Source: Neobacillus niacini | GTDB taxonomy: Bacteria > Bacillota > Bacilli > Bacillales > Cytobacillaceae | Assembly: GCF_030817595.1 (NCBI RefSeq) | Contig: NZ_JAUSZN010000003.1 | Coordinates: 98,501 to 162,500 of the forward strand | Length of the DNA: 64,000 nucleotides | Direction: 5' to 3' | Shown here: in pieces, positions 33,601 to 41,345 of the stretch | Layout of the letters: every line of letters begins with the position of its first letter | How positions within the stretch are numbered: position 1 is the stretch's first letter | Made by a program: the position numbers and the translations under genes | The notes under the pieces: generated by a model | Database searches by the model: none | What the model was told of the DNA's origin: nothing | Seen by the model: the letters and a program-made list of their open reading frames with translations, nothing else

Positions 33601-35478
33601 GATGGGGAGCCTTATAGTATTGGTGATATTGCTCTAAGCTATATAACAGAAGGTGCACTACGCTACACGTTTAAAGAAGAAGGAAATTATACCGTGACGT
33701 TGGAATCAACTGATAAGGCGAACCGAAAAAGCGTCCATGGACCAATTAGTTTTATTATTGATTCAACAAAGCCTGTTGTAAAAGTGGAGGGCGTGGATGA
33801 TCACTCCTTTAACCCAGCGAACAAAAATGTAACAGTATCCGTCAATGAAAAGAATTTTTCAACCAATAAAGTTGAACTAGCGGTAACAAAAGATAATAAG
33901 CCATATGATTTGGGTCCGTTTCTTACAAATGAAAAACAGCTTTCTTCCATTGCCCATAATTTTGCCGATGATGGGTTGTATGAAATCCTTGTCAAATCGA
34001 CAGATAAGGCTGGCAATGGACCTGTCACTGTTAACAGGACATTCACGATTGATAAAACAAGACCAGCTATTGAAATTACGGGTGTCAATCAAGATACGTA
34101 TTACAATGAGGACAAGCGGGTTAATGTCACCATTCGTGATGTAAACTTAGACATTAACAAAATGACAGTTACAAGAGATGGTGCTCAATATAATGCCGGC
34201 GGCTTCTCTGTCAGCAATAACACGGCGTCGCTTAGTCACAATTTTAGTCAAGAGGGAGACTATCATGTCTTGGTAGAAGCTACAGACAAAGCTGGAAATA
34301 GCTTCACGCAGCAAGTGAGCTTCACGATAGATAAGACAAAACCAGTCATTACCCCTAAATTTAAAGGTCAAACGAGAGTTATTAAAGACGGTGAATATAT
34401 AAACGAAATTTTCACACCGGAATTTGCTCTAGATCAGAAGGATGATACAATCGTTTCCGTTACATTAAACGGTGAGAATGCTGGCAGAACGGCTCCGACT
34501 GCATCGAAGGAAATGGAATATCACTTTCAAGTCGTGGCTCGGGATAAAGCGGGGAATGAAACAACATTGGAGATCAACTTTATCATAGATACGACAAAAC
34601 CGGCATTATCCATTTCCGGTATACTTGATGGATTCTTTAATGAGAATCTCGAGCCTATTGTGACTTATTCTGATATTCACTTAGATGCAAGCAGAACATC
34701 TGTATTGTTAAATGGTGCACCTTATAAAAACGGAACAAAACTTGAGTTGGAAAAAGACTATGTTTTCAAAGCAACTGTAACAGATTTAGCAAACAATGTA
34801 AGTACGAGAACCATTGTCTTTACGATTGATAAAACATCACCAGTTATTAAATTCAAAGAACCTGTCTCGAACAAGTATTTTAACAAGGATTTAATACCTG
34901 ATCTGTTAATTGAGGATTTGAACGAATATGACATCATTGCCCTAACCTTGGATGGCAAGGAATATAAAATCGGCGATCCAATTACTTCTGAAGGTAAGCA
35001 TGTTTTGTTCTTTGAGGTAAAGGATAAGGCAGGTAATATTAAGCAATTAAGTGTCGAGTTTATTATTGATAAAAAGGCTCCAAAGGTCATTTACGATGGA
35101 ATTAAGCAGAATGAGCAATACTTCGAAGCTGTTAAAGCAGCGATTCGCCTTGATAATCCTAGCGATACAATCAAATCCATTCTGGTAAATGGCAAGCTGC
35201 ATAACTTTGATGAAACAGCCGATGAGAATGGTGTTGCCGTCTTCACGTCAACGTTCTCAGAAATTAATTCGTATGAAGTGGAAGTGACAGCGGTAGATGA
35301 TGCAGGAAATAAAACCACTACAGTCATTCCGTTTGAAATTGCCGAGAAGACTGCTTTAGTGAAGTTTTATGAAAATAAACCATTGTTTGCAGGCTCGTTA
35401 ATTGGGCTATTCGGAATAATGGGCATTGGGATTACTGCTTTGGTTAGACGAAAGAAAACAGTAGCAGTTGAGGAATAA
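30601..35478 (+). CDS. Giant surface protein with about 14 Ig-like repeats
   Basis: 1625 residues. An N-terminal hydrophobic segment (about 14-37) may be a signal or anchor, and a C-terminal helix (LFAGSLIGLFGIMGIGITAL) is followed by RRKK and a short tail. Between them lie about 90-110-residue beta-sandwich repeats. They are separated by thirteen copies of [FI][TI][IV]D-x-x-x-P and one variant (NRDAVKP), each with a DKAGN- or DRxGK-like turn just before it. This is the bacterial Ig-like pattern seen in rigid extracellular stalks. There is no LPxTG. Anchored at both ends, it could span the cell wall. EsaA/YueB, the wall-spanning T7SSb part, is missing here, so functional replacement is a possibility. 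It is the last gene of the operon. Confidence 0.8.
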   Translation: MADRLAKRYKSRKNVIWTLTISLLLISVFVFSTNAFSLDGAKRYIVFNDDKWDMESMDQPDWMTNKDSITFKVDLKEDFENSSQGEWITETEAPFAVKAAYQGSEITTAKIEGINDPELGFLGEYLVTIPLQHDSPEGRLHVSVEFAEDNSWNIPASTNTFSINRDAVKPVVNVTSWFESGRFKDGEFTNKPVSMSIKVTDSNFIPGKDTISILKDGIAYEPTQAPEWNENETFLTLDNTGFYEVTIVAADKAGNKSDPTKVNFGIVKQGPRLTIKDKNDSGFYKQVELKVESDILIYDASATIEKTINGEKITEVKNFERKGKNAVLSLTEDGAYKVSVTVKDRQNIDPGHQLGVTSFTIDQTAPALAINGVTDQGEYRESKEAEISVTDANVDESLTELKVTAGNQVTTYSGEEAYKKHPFTEEGVYTLELNVTDKAGNTAAKSIKFIIDKSAPALDITGVNAEEFFNSDKSKKEVTLSVEDLTLDLTQTSLKVERDGAAYPELIQLNSVTESKAEAKHTFTAEGKYKITLTSTDRLGKAAPAKSVSFTIDNTHPKAVVTLDGTVMAEDEIVVDGEKTVKIAITDKHHEFYNVSVKKNGEEYKIDPLVQDGENVATEHLFKEDGVYEITVESTDKAKNKSVLTKTITIDMGKPDIHFKGVKHQAHYNSEKVDVTVTVNDFTFDKNKTTLEMTRTNGSQVTEIKPGNWNIYDYLKWLYYGEMDLSFTEEGIYQLKVTAEDRFGKVSSKTIEFTIDRTAPKIDITGINEGAFVKGGEVIIGVNEYYYETNNVTVTVQKDDSLKKETFVNKAEKSELALKFTEDGDYQITVSAEDKAGNKASDTKLSFTVDTVKPVIDIIDLKTNSTVKDQSYDAESKNVSINVNEHNFANNKVQFEVIEKNPVTNESKSVWIGEWRNFAEISSLTYNFKDDYEYFIKVIAEDAAGNTADEKSVTFTIDTNNPLLATDGIENDQNYQSTTASFWVKDTNIDISNTKLIVLKDGEPYSIGDIALSYITEGALRYTFKEEGNYTVTLESTDKANRKSVHGPISFIIDSTKPVVKVEGVDDHSFNPANKNVTVSVNEKNFSTNKVELAVTKDNKPYDLGPFLTNEKQLSSIAHNFADDGLYEILVKSTDKAGNGPVTVNRTFTIDKTRPAIEITGVNQDTYYNEDKRVNVTIRDVNLDINKMTVTRDGAQYNAGGFSVSNNTASLSHNFSQEGDYHVLVEATDKAGNSFTQQVSFTIDKTKPVITPKFKGQTRVIKDGEYINEIFTPEFALDQKDDTIVSVTLNGENAGRTAPTASKEMEYHFQVVARDKAGNETTLEINFIIDTTKPALSISGILDGFFNENLEPIVTYSDIHLDASRTSVLLNGAPYKNGTKLELEKDYVFKATVTDLANNVSTRTIVFTIDKTSPVIKFKEPVSNKYFNKDLIPDLLIEDLNEYDIIALTLDGKEYKIGDPITSEGKHVLFFEVKDKAGNIKQLSVEFIIDKKAPKVIYDGIKQNEQYFEAVKAAIRLDNPSDTIKSILVNGKLHNFDETADENGVAVFTSTFSEINSYEVEVTAVDDAGNKTTTVIPFEIAEKTALVKFYENKPLFAGSLIGLFGIMGIGITALVRRKKTVAVEE

Positions 35479-35487
35479 AGCGATCGT

Positions 35488-35540
35488 AAGACTGTGAATG
35501 ATGAGACTATCATTCACAGTCTTTTTTTTTTTTTTTTTGC
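35488..35540 (+). terminator. Terminator of the T7SS operon
   Basis: AAGACTGTGAATGAT (35488-35502) pairs with ATCATTCACAGTCTT (35509-35523). It is followed by an unusually long T-run reaching 35538. Confidence 0.95.
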
Positions 35541-35541
35541 T

Positions 35542-35618
35542 CGAACATTCGTTAAAACGGATTATATGTAAACAAAAATTGGCGTTACATGAAATTTATT
35601 CGCCAATTCACGAACATT
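35542..35618. promoter_or_regulatory. Possible PurR-box pair
   Basis: CGAACATT occurs at 35542-35549 and 35611-35618, upstream of the promoter at 35654. The core CGAA-C-W-W-T resembles the Bacillus PurR box. An inverted repeat AATTGGCG/CGCCAATT (35577-35608) lies between. Direct rather than inverted orientation is a weakness of this call. Confidence 0.35.
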
Positions 35619-35653
35619 AAATTATAAACAAAAAATAATATTCGCTTTTTGGG

Positions 35654-35682
35654 TTGCCAAATAGTCTTTTATTCTTTATAAT
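35654..35682 (+). promoter_or_regulatory. Sigma-A promoter of the ABC transporter operon
   Basis: TTGCCA (35654-35659), 17-base spacer, TATAAT (35677-35682). Within the leader, ATGGTG-TTAAT-CACCAT (35721-35737) is a short palindrome that could bind a regulator. Confidence 0.8.
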
Positions 35683-35773
35683 CGTAGAAGTGTAAGAGAT
35701 AAATAAAACAGAATCCAGAATGGTGTTAATCACCATCAATAATACTTTTTTATATTGGAAAGTGAGGCCAGAT

Positions 35774-36610
35774 ATGACGCAGCGAAGAGTACCTTATCTC
35801 ATCTTGGCTCCAGGATTGATTCTCTTGATTTTATTTTTGGTGTTACCTCTTATCTCAACCATTTTCCCAACATTCTTTAATGGAGGGTTTACCTTTTCAA
35901 ATTACACTTCATTCTTCTTGGATGAGTATAATTTTGGTATTTTTTGGCGGACGATAAAGATTTCACTGATTGCAACACTGATTTGTGTAGTGTTAGGAGT
36001 TCCAACTGCCTACTACATTTCCCAAAGTCCGAAAAAATGGCGCGGTCTATTAATGTCGATCACATTGTTTCCGTTGTTAACGAATTCGGTTGTGCGGAGT
36101 TTTGCGTGGATTACAATCTTGGGACAAGACGGTATTTTAAATAATGCTTTGATGAATATTGGCTTACTTTCTAAGCCGCTTACGATGCTTTATACAGAAT
36201 TCGCCATTGTCATCGGCTCTGTGTATCTCTTCTTGCCATTAATGGTCATTACGTTAGTGGGAATTTTAGAGAACATTGATTCTGAAATTATGGAAGCAGC
36301 AGAAACGTTAGGTGCCAATCGCTTGATTGCCTTTGTGAAGGTTATCCTGCCATTAAGTGTACCGGGGATTATTGTTGGCAGTATTTTAGTGTTCACAGGA
36401 AGTTTGACTGCTTATACAACCCCGCAATTATTAGGCGGAAATCGAAACATCATGTTAGCTACCTTTTTATATCAAAATGCAACTGCACTAGGAAACTGGC
36501 AAGGTGCAAGTGTCATTGCTTTGATTATGATTGTGGCGACTTTAATCGTTATGAAGTTATTCAGTTGGATTGCGGGACGCATGGATAAAAGAGGTGAGGC
36601 GAGTGCGTAA
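35774..36610 (+). CDS. ABC transporter permease, Pot type (PotB-like)
   Basis: 278 residues with six predicted helices and the EAA loop EAAETLGANRLIAFVKVILP that docks the ATPase. It belongs to the spermidine/putrescine/iron family of inner-membrane permeases and is the first gene of a complete importer (two permeases, ATPase, binding lipoprotein). I start at ATG 35774 with AAGTGAGGCC before it, in place of a longer frame from 35720. The neighbours downstream are purine deaminases rather than polyamine enzymes, so the cargo may be an adenine-containing compound. Specificity cannot be read from the permease. Confidence 0.88.
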   Translation: MTQRRVPYLILAPGLILLILFLVLPLISTIFPTFFNGGFTFSNYTSFFLDEYNFGIFWRTIKISLIATLICVVLGVPTAYYISQSPKKWRGLLMSITLFPLLTNSVVRSFAWITILGQDGILNNALMNIGLLSKPLTMLYTEFAIVIGSVYLFLPLMVITLVGILENIDSEIMEAAETLGANRLIAFVKVILPLSVPGIIVGSILVFTGSLTAYTTPQLLGGNRNIMLATFLYQNATALGNWQGASVIALIMIVATLIVMKLFSWIAGRMDKRGEASA

Positions 36611-37382
36611 AAATATCGGTTTAAAAATTTTTGCTGGCCTAGTTTTTGCATTTTTGTTAGTTCCTTTGTTCATTATCATAGTGACCTCTTTTGGAACCAA
36701 CTCTACTATTCAATTTCCGATTAAAGGTTTTACCCTTGATTGGTATAGTAAGGTATTTGACAATGAAGCATTTATGGACAGCTTCTTTCTTAGTCTGCAA
36801 GTAGCATTTTTTGCGACTCTCTTGGCATTAATTATTGGTGTTCCAGCTGCTTATTCTTTGGCACGTCACAGGGTGTTTGGACGAAATTGGATTAAGAGTT
36901 TTTTCCTTTCTCCAACAATTGTACCTGGCTTGGTTGTTGGATATGCTATGTATCAATTTATAGTCATTAAGTTTCAATTTCCTATCATCCAAGGTTTATT
37001 TTTAGGTCATTTCTTGATTTGCCTGCCTTACGTTATCCGGGTGGTTGGTTCAACAATTGAACAGCTTGATTTTTCAATTGAAGAAGTTTCGTGGACGTTA
37101 GGGTGCACAAAATTACAAGCTTTTATAAAAGTGGTATTACCGAACATTACTTCTGGAATTTTTGCTTCCTTCATGTTGGCATTCATTAATTCCTTCAACA
37201 ATATACCTGTATCTCAGTTCCTATCAGGACCAGGTGTAACAATGCTGCCAACTAGCTTAATGAATTATATCGAATATAACTATGATCCATCTGTATCTGC
37301 TTTATCAGTTATTTTAATGCTTGGTACGATTGTCCTTATGTATGTTATTGAGAAGACACTAGGGTTAGCAAGTATTTCATAG
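36603..37382 (+). CDS. ABC transporter permease, Pot type (PotC-like)
   Basis: 259 residues from GTG 36603, which lies in the last codons of the preceding gene (8-base overlap) behind GAGGTGAGG. Six helices and the EAA loop in EVSWTLGCTKLQAFIKVVLP. It pairs with the first permease to form the heterodimeric channel. The opening RKNIGLKIFAGLVFAFLLVP and PGLVVGYAMYQF are typical of PotC/YdcV-type proteins. Translational coupling suggests equal amounts of the two permeases. Confidence 0.88.
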   Translation: MRKNIGLKIFAGLVFAFLLVPLFIIIVTSFGTNSTIQFPIKGFTLDWYSKVFDNEAFMDSFFLSLQVAFFATLLALIIGVPAAYSLARHRVFGRNWIKSFFLSPTIVPGLVVGYAMYQFIVIKFQFPIIQGLFLGHFLICLPYVIRVVGSTIEQLDFSIEEVSWTLGCTKLQAFIKVVLPNITSGIFASFMLAFINSFNNIPVSQFLSGPGVTMLPTSLMNYIEYNYDPSVSALSVILMLGTIVLMYVIEKTLGLASIS

Positions 37383-37424
37383 GAACAACCAGGATGTTAA
37401 CATCGAAGGGGGTAAAACAGCATT

Positions 37425-38465
37425 ATGTCCTATGTAGAACTAAAAGATATTCGTGTGAGTTATGACAACAAAGCCAATATTTTAAAAGATTTAAATTTAT
37501 CAATTGAAAAGGGCGAATTGGTTTCCTTGTTAGGACCATCAGGCTGCGGGAAAACAACCACTTTACGTGTTATTGCCGGCTTAATTGAGCCTAATGATGG
37601 TGAGTTTCTTGTTGACACACAAAACCTAACAAAGGTGCCCGTTCATAAACGTGAATTTGGAATGGTATTCCAAAGCTATGCATTGTTTCCACATCTAACG
37701 ATTAAGGAAAATGTGGCGTTCGGCTTAAAACTACGCAAGGAAAAAAAGAATTCCATAGAAAAAAAGGTAAAAGATATTTTAGCGATTACAGGCTTAGAAG
37801 AGCTGGGGGACCGCTATCCCAAACAACTTTCAGGCGGACAGAGACAACGTGTAGCTTTAGCGCGCGCCTTAGTCATCGAACCAAAATTATTATTATTAGA
37901 TGAACCATTAAGCAACTTAGATGCAAAATTACGCTTGGCAATGCGTATCGAAATTAAACGGATCCAAAGGCAATTAGGCATTACATCCGTGTTTGTAACG
38001 CATGATCAAGAGGAATGTTTCTCGATTTCAGACAGAGTTGCTGTTATGAATAAAGGCGTAATCGAACAGTTCGACACACCTGAAGAAATTTATAATAATC
38101 CAAAAACGGAGTTCGTGGCCCGTTTTATCGGGTTTGAGAACTTCTTTGAATTAACACCAACAGAAGAATGGAACTATAAAGCTATTGATGGAACAGTTTT
38201 CCATAGTACTCGTGATTGGGAGCCTGGAAAGCATACGGGAACCATTCGTCCGGATGATATCGAGATAACAAGAAATAGTAAACAAACTGAAAATAATATG
38301 GTGTCAGGGATTATAAAAGTTCGTACGTTCCTTGGCAAGTCCTACCAATATGAAGTCGAAACACCTATTGGCAAATTACTCGCAAATAAAACAGATGATG
38401 TGGTCTATCAAGTTGGAGACGAAGTTACATTATCCATGCCATCTCACAAACTAATCATAGTTTAA
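37425..38465 (+). CDS. ABC transporter ATPase, Pot type (PotA-like)
   Basis: 346 residues. The nucleotide-binding domain has Walker A GPSGCGKTT, the Q-loop at VFQSYALFPH, signature LSGGQRQRVALARAL, Walker B LLLLDEPLSNLD and the switch histidine in VFVTHDQEE. A C-terminal TOBE-like regulatory domain follows from about residue 235 (GTIRPDDIEI, VRTFLGKSYQYEV). It energises uptake by the two permeases encoded just before it. GAAGGGGGT lies before ATG 37425. Confidence 0.92.
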   Translation: MSYVELKDIRVSYDNKANILKDLNLSIEKGELVSLLGPSGCGKTTTLRVIAGLIEPNDGEFLVDTQNLTKVPVHKREFGMVFQSYALFPHLTIKENVAFGLKLRKEKKNSIEKKVKDILAITGLEELGDRYPKQLSGGQRQRVALARALVIEPKLLLLDEPLSNLDAKLRLAMRIEIKRIQRQLGITSVFVTHDQEECFSISDRVAVMNKGVIEQFDTPEEIYNNPKTEFVARFIGFENFFELTPTEEWNYKAIDGTVFHSTRDWEPGKHTGTIRPDDIEITRNSKQTENNMVSGIIKVRTFLGKSYQYEVETPIGKLLANKTDDVVYQVGDEVTLSMPSHKLIIV

Positions 38466-38491
38466 AACATCCAAGAAAAGGGGAGAACAAA

Positions 38492-39550
38492 ATGAAAAAG
38501 AAATTAGGTTTAGTAAGTTTAACTTTAGTATCTGCTGGTATACTGGCTGCATGCGGAGGCGGCGGCGACAAAGATGCGAGTAAGGAAAAACAGACATTGG
38601 TCATCTCCACTTTTGGTTTGGAAGAAGATAAAATGCAAGAAGATGTTTTCAAACCATTCGAAGAAAAATACAATGTAGACATTGTGTTAGAAACTGGTAC
38701 AAGCTCTGAGCGTTTGACAAAATTGAAAAGCAATCCAAACTCAACGGTTGATGTAATTGAATTGTCGCAATCAAATGCGGCTGATGGTGTATCAGCAGAT
38801 TTATTTGAAAAAATCGACAGCTCAAAGGTTCCAAATATGGACAACTTAATCGATAGTGCAAAAGAATTAGCTGAGGATGGTTCTGGACCAGCTTACACGC
38901 TGAACAGTATCGGAATTGTCTATAATAAACAGACAGCAGGTAAAGAAATTAAGGAATGGGATGACCTATGGGATTCTTCTTTAAAAGGGAAAATTTCCAT
39001 TCCGGACATTACTACCACATTTGGTCCAGCGATGCTATATGTAGCAAGTAGTCACGGGAATGTTGACCTTACAACTGATAATGGAAAAGCAGCATTTGAA
39101 GGAATCACTGATTTAGCTCCAAACGTTGTAAAAACGTATAGCAAATCTTCTGATTTAGCCAACATGTTCCAATCAGGAGAAATTGCAGCGGCTGTTGTCG
39201 GTGACTTTGCTGTTCCGATTATTACAGAATCCAATCCAGATGTAGCCTATGTTGTTCCGGAATCTGGAACCTATGCAAACTTTAACACAATCAACATCAA
39301 CAAAAACTCTAAAAATAAGGACTTGGCCTATAAGTATATCGATTGGAGATTAAGCCAGGAAGTTCAAGAAAAAACAGCTGTGTCTCTAAATGAAGCTCCA
39401 ACTAATAAAAATGTAGTACTAGACGAAGAAACGGCTAAAAATAAAACGTATGGTGATGTGGCAGAACGTACAAACAAAGTGGATTCTTTATTCGTAAATA
39501 AAAACCTTGAATCTTGGATTAATCAATGGAATCGAATTTTGAATAAATAG
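38492..39550 (+). CDS. ABC transporter substrate-binding lipoprotein (PotD-like)
   Basis: 352 residues with a lipoprotein signal peptide ending LAAC (Cys21) and a glycine-rich linker. The two-lobed type 2 binding-protein fold follows: LVISTFGLEEDKMQEDVFKPF, LNSIGIVYNKQ, WDDLWDSSLKGKI. It captures the cargo outside the membrane and passes it to the permeases. The PotD family usually has several aromatic and acidic residues around the amine. WDDLWD is present, but the binding site cannot be judged without a structure model. AGGGGAGAA precedes ATG 38492. Confidence 0.9.
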   Translation: MKKKLGLVSLTLVSAGILAACGGGGDKDASKEKQTLVISTFGLEEDKMQEDVFKPFEEKYNVDIVLETGTSSERLTKLKSNPNSTVDVIELSQSNAADGVSADLFEKIDSSKVPNMDNLIDSAKELAEDGSGPAYTLNSIGIVYNKQTAGKEIKEWDDLWDSSLKGKISIPDITTTFGPAMLYVASSHGNVDLTTDNGKAAFEGITDLAPNVVKTYSKSSDLANMFQSGEIAAAVVGDFAVPIITESNPDVAYVVPESGTYANFNTININKNSKNKDLAYKYIDWRLSQEVQEKTAVSLNEAPTNKNVVLDEETAKNKTYGDVAERTNKVDSLFVNKNLESWINQWNRILNK

Positions 39551-39560
39551 AAACGATAGT

Positions 39561-39601
39561 AAGGAGAAGGGCTAAGGATAATTCTTGGCCTTTTTCTCTT
39601 T
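39561..39601 (+). terminator. Probable partial terminator before adeC
   Basis: GAAGGGCTAAG pairs imperfectly with CTTGGCCTTTTTC and is followed by T-rich sequence. It may lower expression of the two deaminases relative to the transporter. Confidence 0.55.
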
Positions 39602-39632
39602 TATAAAGGAATCAGAGGGCGGGGGAATATAA

Positions 39633-41345
39633 ATGAAAGTCGATTTAGCAATTGTAAATGCTCAAGTTTTTAATACTTTTTCCAAAAGGTTTGAAAAGAA
39701 AAATGTATTTATTGTTAAGGATAAATTTTACTATATAACTGCGGACGAAATAGATGATTGTCAGGCAGCAGAAGTAGTTGACGCGAAAAATCAGTATTTG
39801 ATTCCTGGCTTAATGGATATTCACATGCATATTGAAAGTTCAATGACTTCCCCTTCTATTTTTTCAGAAGCAGTGTTAACCCACGGAGTAACAACGGTTA
39901 TCGCTGATGCCCATGAAATTGCGAATGTGTTTGGTATGGAAGGGCTGGAGGCGTTCTTTTCCCAGCCAAGTGCCATGGATATTTTCTATGCGATCCCTTC
40001 CTCTGTTCCGTCGACGACACCAGAATTAGAAACAACTGGCGGTTTTATTGGTGTTGAAGAAGTGAAACAGCTCTTGAAGCATCCGAAAGTAATGGCACTA
40101 GGGGAGGCGATGAACTTTAATGGCATTGTTAATGAACCCAATTCTTTGATTCGGGAGATTTTACGTGCAGTTCAAGCGGAAAGGCCGCTTATGCCTTTAG
40201 AAGGACATGTTCCGCGGGTTTCGGGATTAGAATTATCAAAGTTCTTATATGCAGGTATAACGGCTGATCATACCCATCAATCGCCCGAATCCATTTATGA
40301 GAAAATCACCAATGGAATGTTTTTAGAATTTCAAAAGAAATCAATTACCCCTGAAAACATCAGCGTTGTTGTTGAAAATGATTTCTATGAATATATGGCC
40401 ATCATTACGGATGATGTGATGGCGGACGACCTGTTGGAAGGACATTTGGATGCCAACGTTCGATTGGCTATTTTCTCCGGAATGCCAGCAGAACAGGCTA
40501 TCTATTGCGCTACTTATACGCCTGCAAGAAGAATGGGATTTCAGGACCGAGGTGCGATTGTTCCGGGCTTTAAAGCTGATTTTCTCTTGCTCAATGATGT
40601 TGAAAGCTTTGAAATTGGGGCGGTCTATAAGGATGGGAAATTAGTCTATACACAAGGAGATGAAATCAAGTATCCGGCTGTGAAACCTAATTTTCCAGAA
40701 CACTTCTATCATTCTTTGAATTGCAGGGCATTAACGGCAGAGGATTTACGTTTTAAGGTGAAGGTTTCTGAAAAGGCTGTAGTCAACGTAATTAAAATTT
40801 CGGAAGTGGGTACATTTACTGAACACGTACAGCAAGAAGTTAGGGTCGCAGATGGATTTTTAGATTGGGAGAATAGCGGGTTAGCCTTAATTGTTGTGAT
40901 GGAACGATATGGGAAATCAGGTGACATTGCCTACGGATTTGTTGATAAAGCTCTATATAGAAAAGGAGCTGTCGCCACTACATGGGCTCATGATCATCAT
41001 AATTTAATGGTAATGGGAACAAGCCTGGAAGATATAATAGCCGCGCAAAAACAATTATTGGATATGCACGGCGGATATGTTGTGGTACAAGGCGGGGAGG
41101 TTCAAGCAGTTTGCCCATTGCCAGTGGGCGGTATTATCAGTGACGCACCAATACAAGAACTAGGTGCGCAATTGATGGAAGTTCGTCAAGCGATGAGTAG
41201 GCTAGGCTACCGCAACAGCAATGAAATTATGTCCTTCTCGACATTATCTCTGCCGGTTTCACCTGTTATCAAAATTACAGACAAAGGGATGATGAATGTG
41301 CGATCTCAAATGATCATCCCGCTAATTGAGGGTGAACAAATTTGA
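39633..41345 (+). CDS. adeC: Adenine deaminase
   Basis: Converts adenine to hypoxanthine and ammonia. The 570-residue protein belongs to the amidohydrolase-type adenine deaminases. It has metal-site motif DIHMHIESSM, ADAHEIANVFG, GHVPRVSG, TDDVMADDL and the C-terminal TTWAHDHHN with its extra metal-binding histidines. Length is normal for the family (about 570-600). It is encoded between the ABC importer and a second deaminase whose start it overlaps by 4 bases, so all likely form one purine-use unit. GAGGGCGGGGG precedes ATG 39633. Confidence 0.93.
   Translation: MKVDLAIVNAQVFNTFSKRFEKKNVFIVKDKFYYITADEIDDCQAAEVVDAKNQYLIPGLMDIHMHIESSMTSPSIFSEAVLTHGVTTVIADAHEIANVFGMEGLEAFFSQPSAMDIFYAIPSSVPSTTPELETTGGFIGVEEVKQLLKHPKVMALGEAMNFNGIVNEPNSLIREILRAVQAERPLMPLEGHVPRVSGLELSKFLYAGITADHTHQSPESIYEKITNGMFLEFQKKSITPENISVVVENDFYEYMAIITDDVMADDLLEGHLDANVRLAIFSGMPAEQAIYCATYTPARRMGFQDRGAIVPGFKADFLLLNDVESFEIGAVYKDGKLVYTQGDEIKYPAVKPNFPEHFYHSLNCRALTAEDLRFKVKVSEKAVVNVIKISEVGTFTEHVQQEVRVADGFLDWENSGLALIVVMERYGKSGDIAYGFVDKALYRKGAVATTWAHDHHNLMVMGTSLEDIIAAQKQLLDMHGGYVVVQGGEVQAVCPLPVGGIISDAPIQELGAQLMEVRQAMSRLGYRNSNEIMSFSTLSLPVSPVIKITDKGMMNVRSQMIIPLIEGEQI

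Noticed and set aside
30601..35478. LPxTG sortase-anchored adhesin
   Set aside because: No LPxTG motif; the C-terminal helix is followed by RRKK and eight more residues, so it is membrane-anchored rather than sortase-sorted.
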